DNA of 64,000 bases from Microvirga ossetica (GTDB taxonomy: Bacteria; Pseudomonadota; Alphaproteobacteria; Rhizobiales; Beijerinckiaceae): NCBI RefSeq assembly GCF_002741015.1, contig NZ_CP016618.1:248001-312000 (forward strand). Direction: 5' to 3'. The notes under the pieces are model-generated. The model made no database searches and was not told where the DNA came from. It saw only the letters and a list, made by a program, of their open reading frames with translations. Within the stretch, counting starts at the first letter, position 1, and every line of letters begins with the position of its first letter. Of this stretch, positions 63,926 through 64,000 are shown piece after piece. The position numbers were made by a program, and so were the translations under genes.

Positions 63926-64000
63926 CGGCCGACGAGTTTTTCGATTGGATCGAGAGGCAATCCGAGCCGCATGAACTCGTAGATGGCATGCCAGTTCGCA
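63922..64000 (+). CDS. Uma2 family (DUF820) endonuclease, partial at window end
   Basis: The first 26 codons only: MTADEFFDWIERQSEPHELV then DGMPVR. This matches the N-terminus of Uma2/DUF820 proteins, predicted PD-(D/E)XK nucleases, in which the ELVDG motif is typical. Start and stop overlap (ATGA) with the DUF433 gene, so the pair forms an operon. The rest lies outside the window. Confidence 0.65.
   Translation, partial: MTADEFFDWIERQSEPHELVDGMPVR

Overview
The window looks like accessory, probably plasmid or chromid, DNA of a GC-rich alphaproteobacterium of the Hyphomicrobiales (Microvirga/Methylobacterium-like is my inference). The grounds are a RepC-type replication initiator, a Xer-type recombinase, an HWE histidine kinase, dodecin, DUF6494 and DUF6455 proteins, TolB/TPR class III cyclases, and a heavy load of IS110, IS630, IS6 and IS4-like elements. 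No rRNA, tRNA or CRISPR array was seen.

Layout. (1) 0.1-10 kb: five class III adenylate/guanylate cyclases with TolB-like and TPR domains in two divergent arms, three on the minus strand and two on the plus strand. In both arms a cyclase lacking the substrate-binding Lys is followed directly by one that keeps it. (2) 10-14 kb: a doubly frameshifted secreted-protein relic, an IS110 element, and an IS630 element carrying a divergent LexA-like HTH gene inside its inverted repeats. (3) 14-18.4 kb: an NTF2-like protein and a 1123-residue SAM-cyclase-ATPase-TPR protein, bracketed by a 20-bp repeat. (4) 18.5-26.4 kb: an envelope cluster with a Gly-rich subtilase, a Gly-rich secreted protein, a coiled-coil secreted protein and a lytic transglycosylase. 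(5) 26.4-28.9 kb: IS6, IS110 and a relic of an ABC substrate-binding protein. (6) 29.3-34.4 kb: a membrane cyclase with an altered catalytic Arg, DUF6494, an SDR lacking its catalytic Lys, several very small genes, dodecin and DUF6455. (7) 34.5-41.6 kb: an IS50-like element, a DUF47/PhoU-like gene, a pit phosphate transporter split by IS630, then IS6 and IS110. (8) 42-47 kb: an eighth cyclase broken by an IS701-like element and a frameshift, another gene fragment, and a broken IS6. (9) 47-52.5 kb: a decaying autotransporter, an HWE histidine kinase and an IS6 relic. (10) 52.5-64 kb: a YhaN/YhaO-like (SbcC/SbcD-like) operon, an RHH regulator, RepC, WGR, flavodoxin, DUF3800, a tyrosine recombinase, a ParS/MbcA-like protein, DUF433 and the start of a Uma2 nuclease.

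The main themes are an unusual concentration of cyclic-nucleotide cyclase homologues (eight in 64 kb) and many IS-driven gene disruptions whose target duplications can be read directly. Two IS elements carry apparent passenger genes. All functional calls rest on reading motifs by eye; no database search was run.
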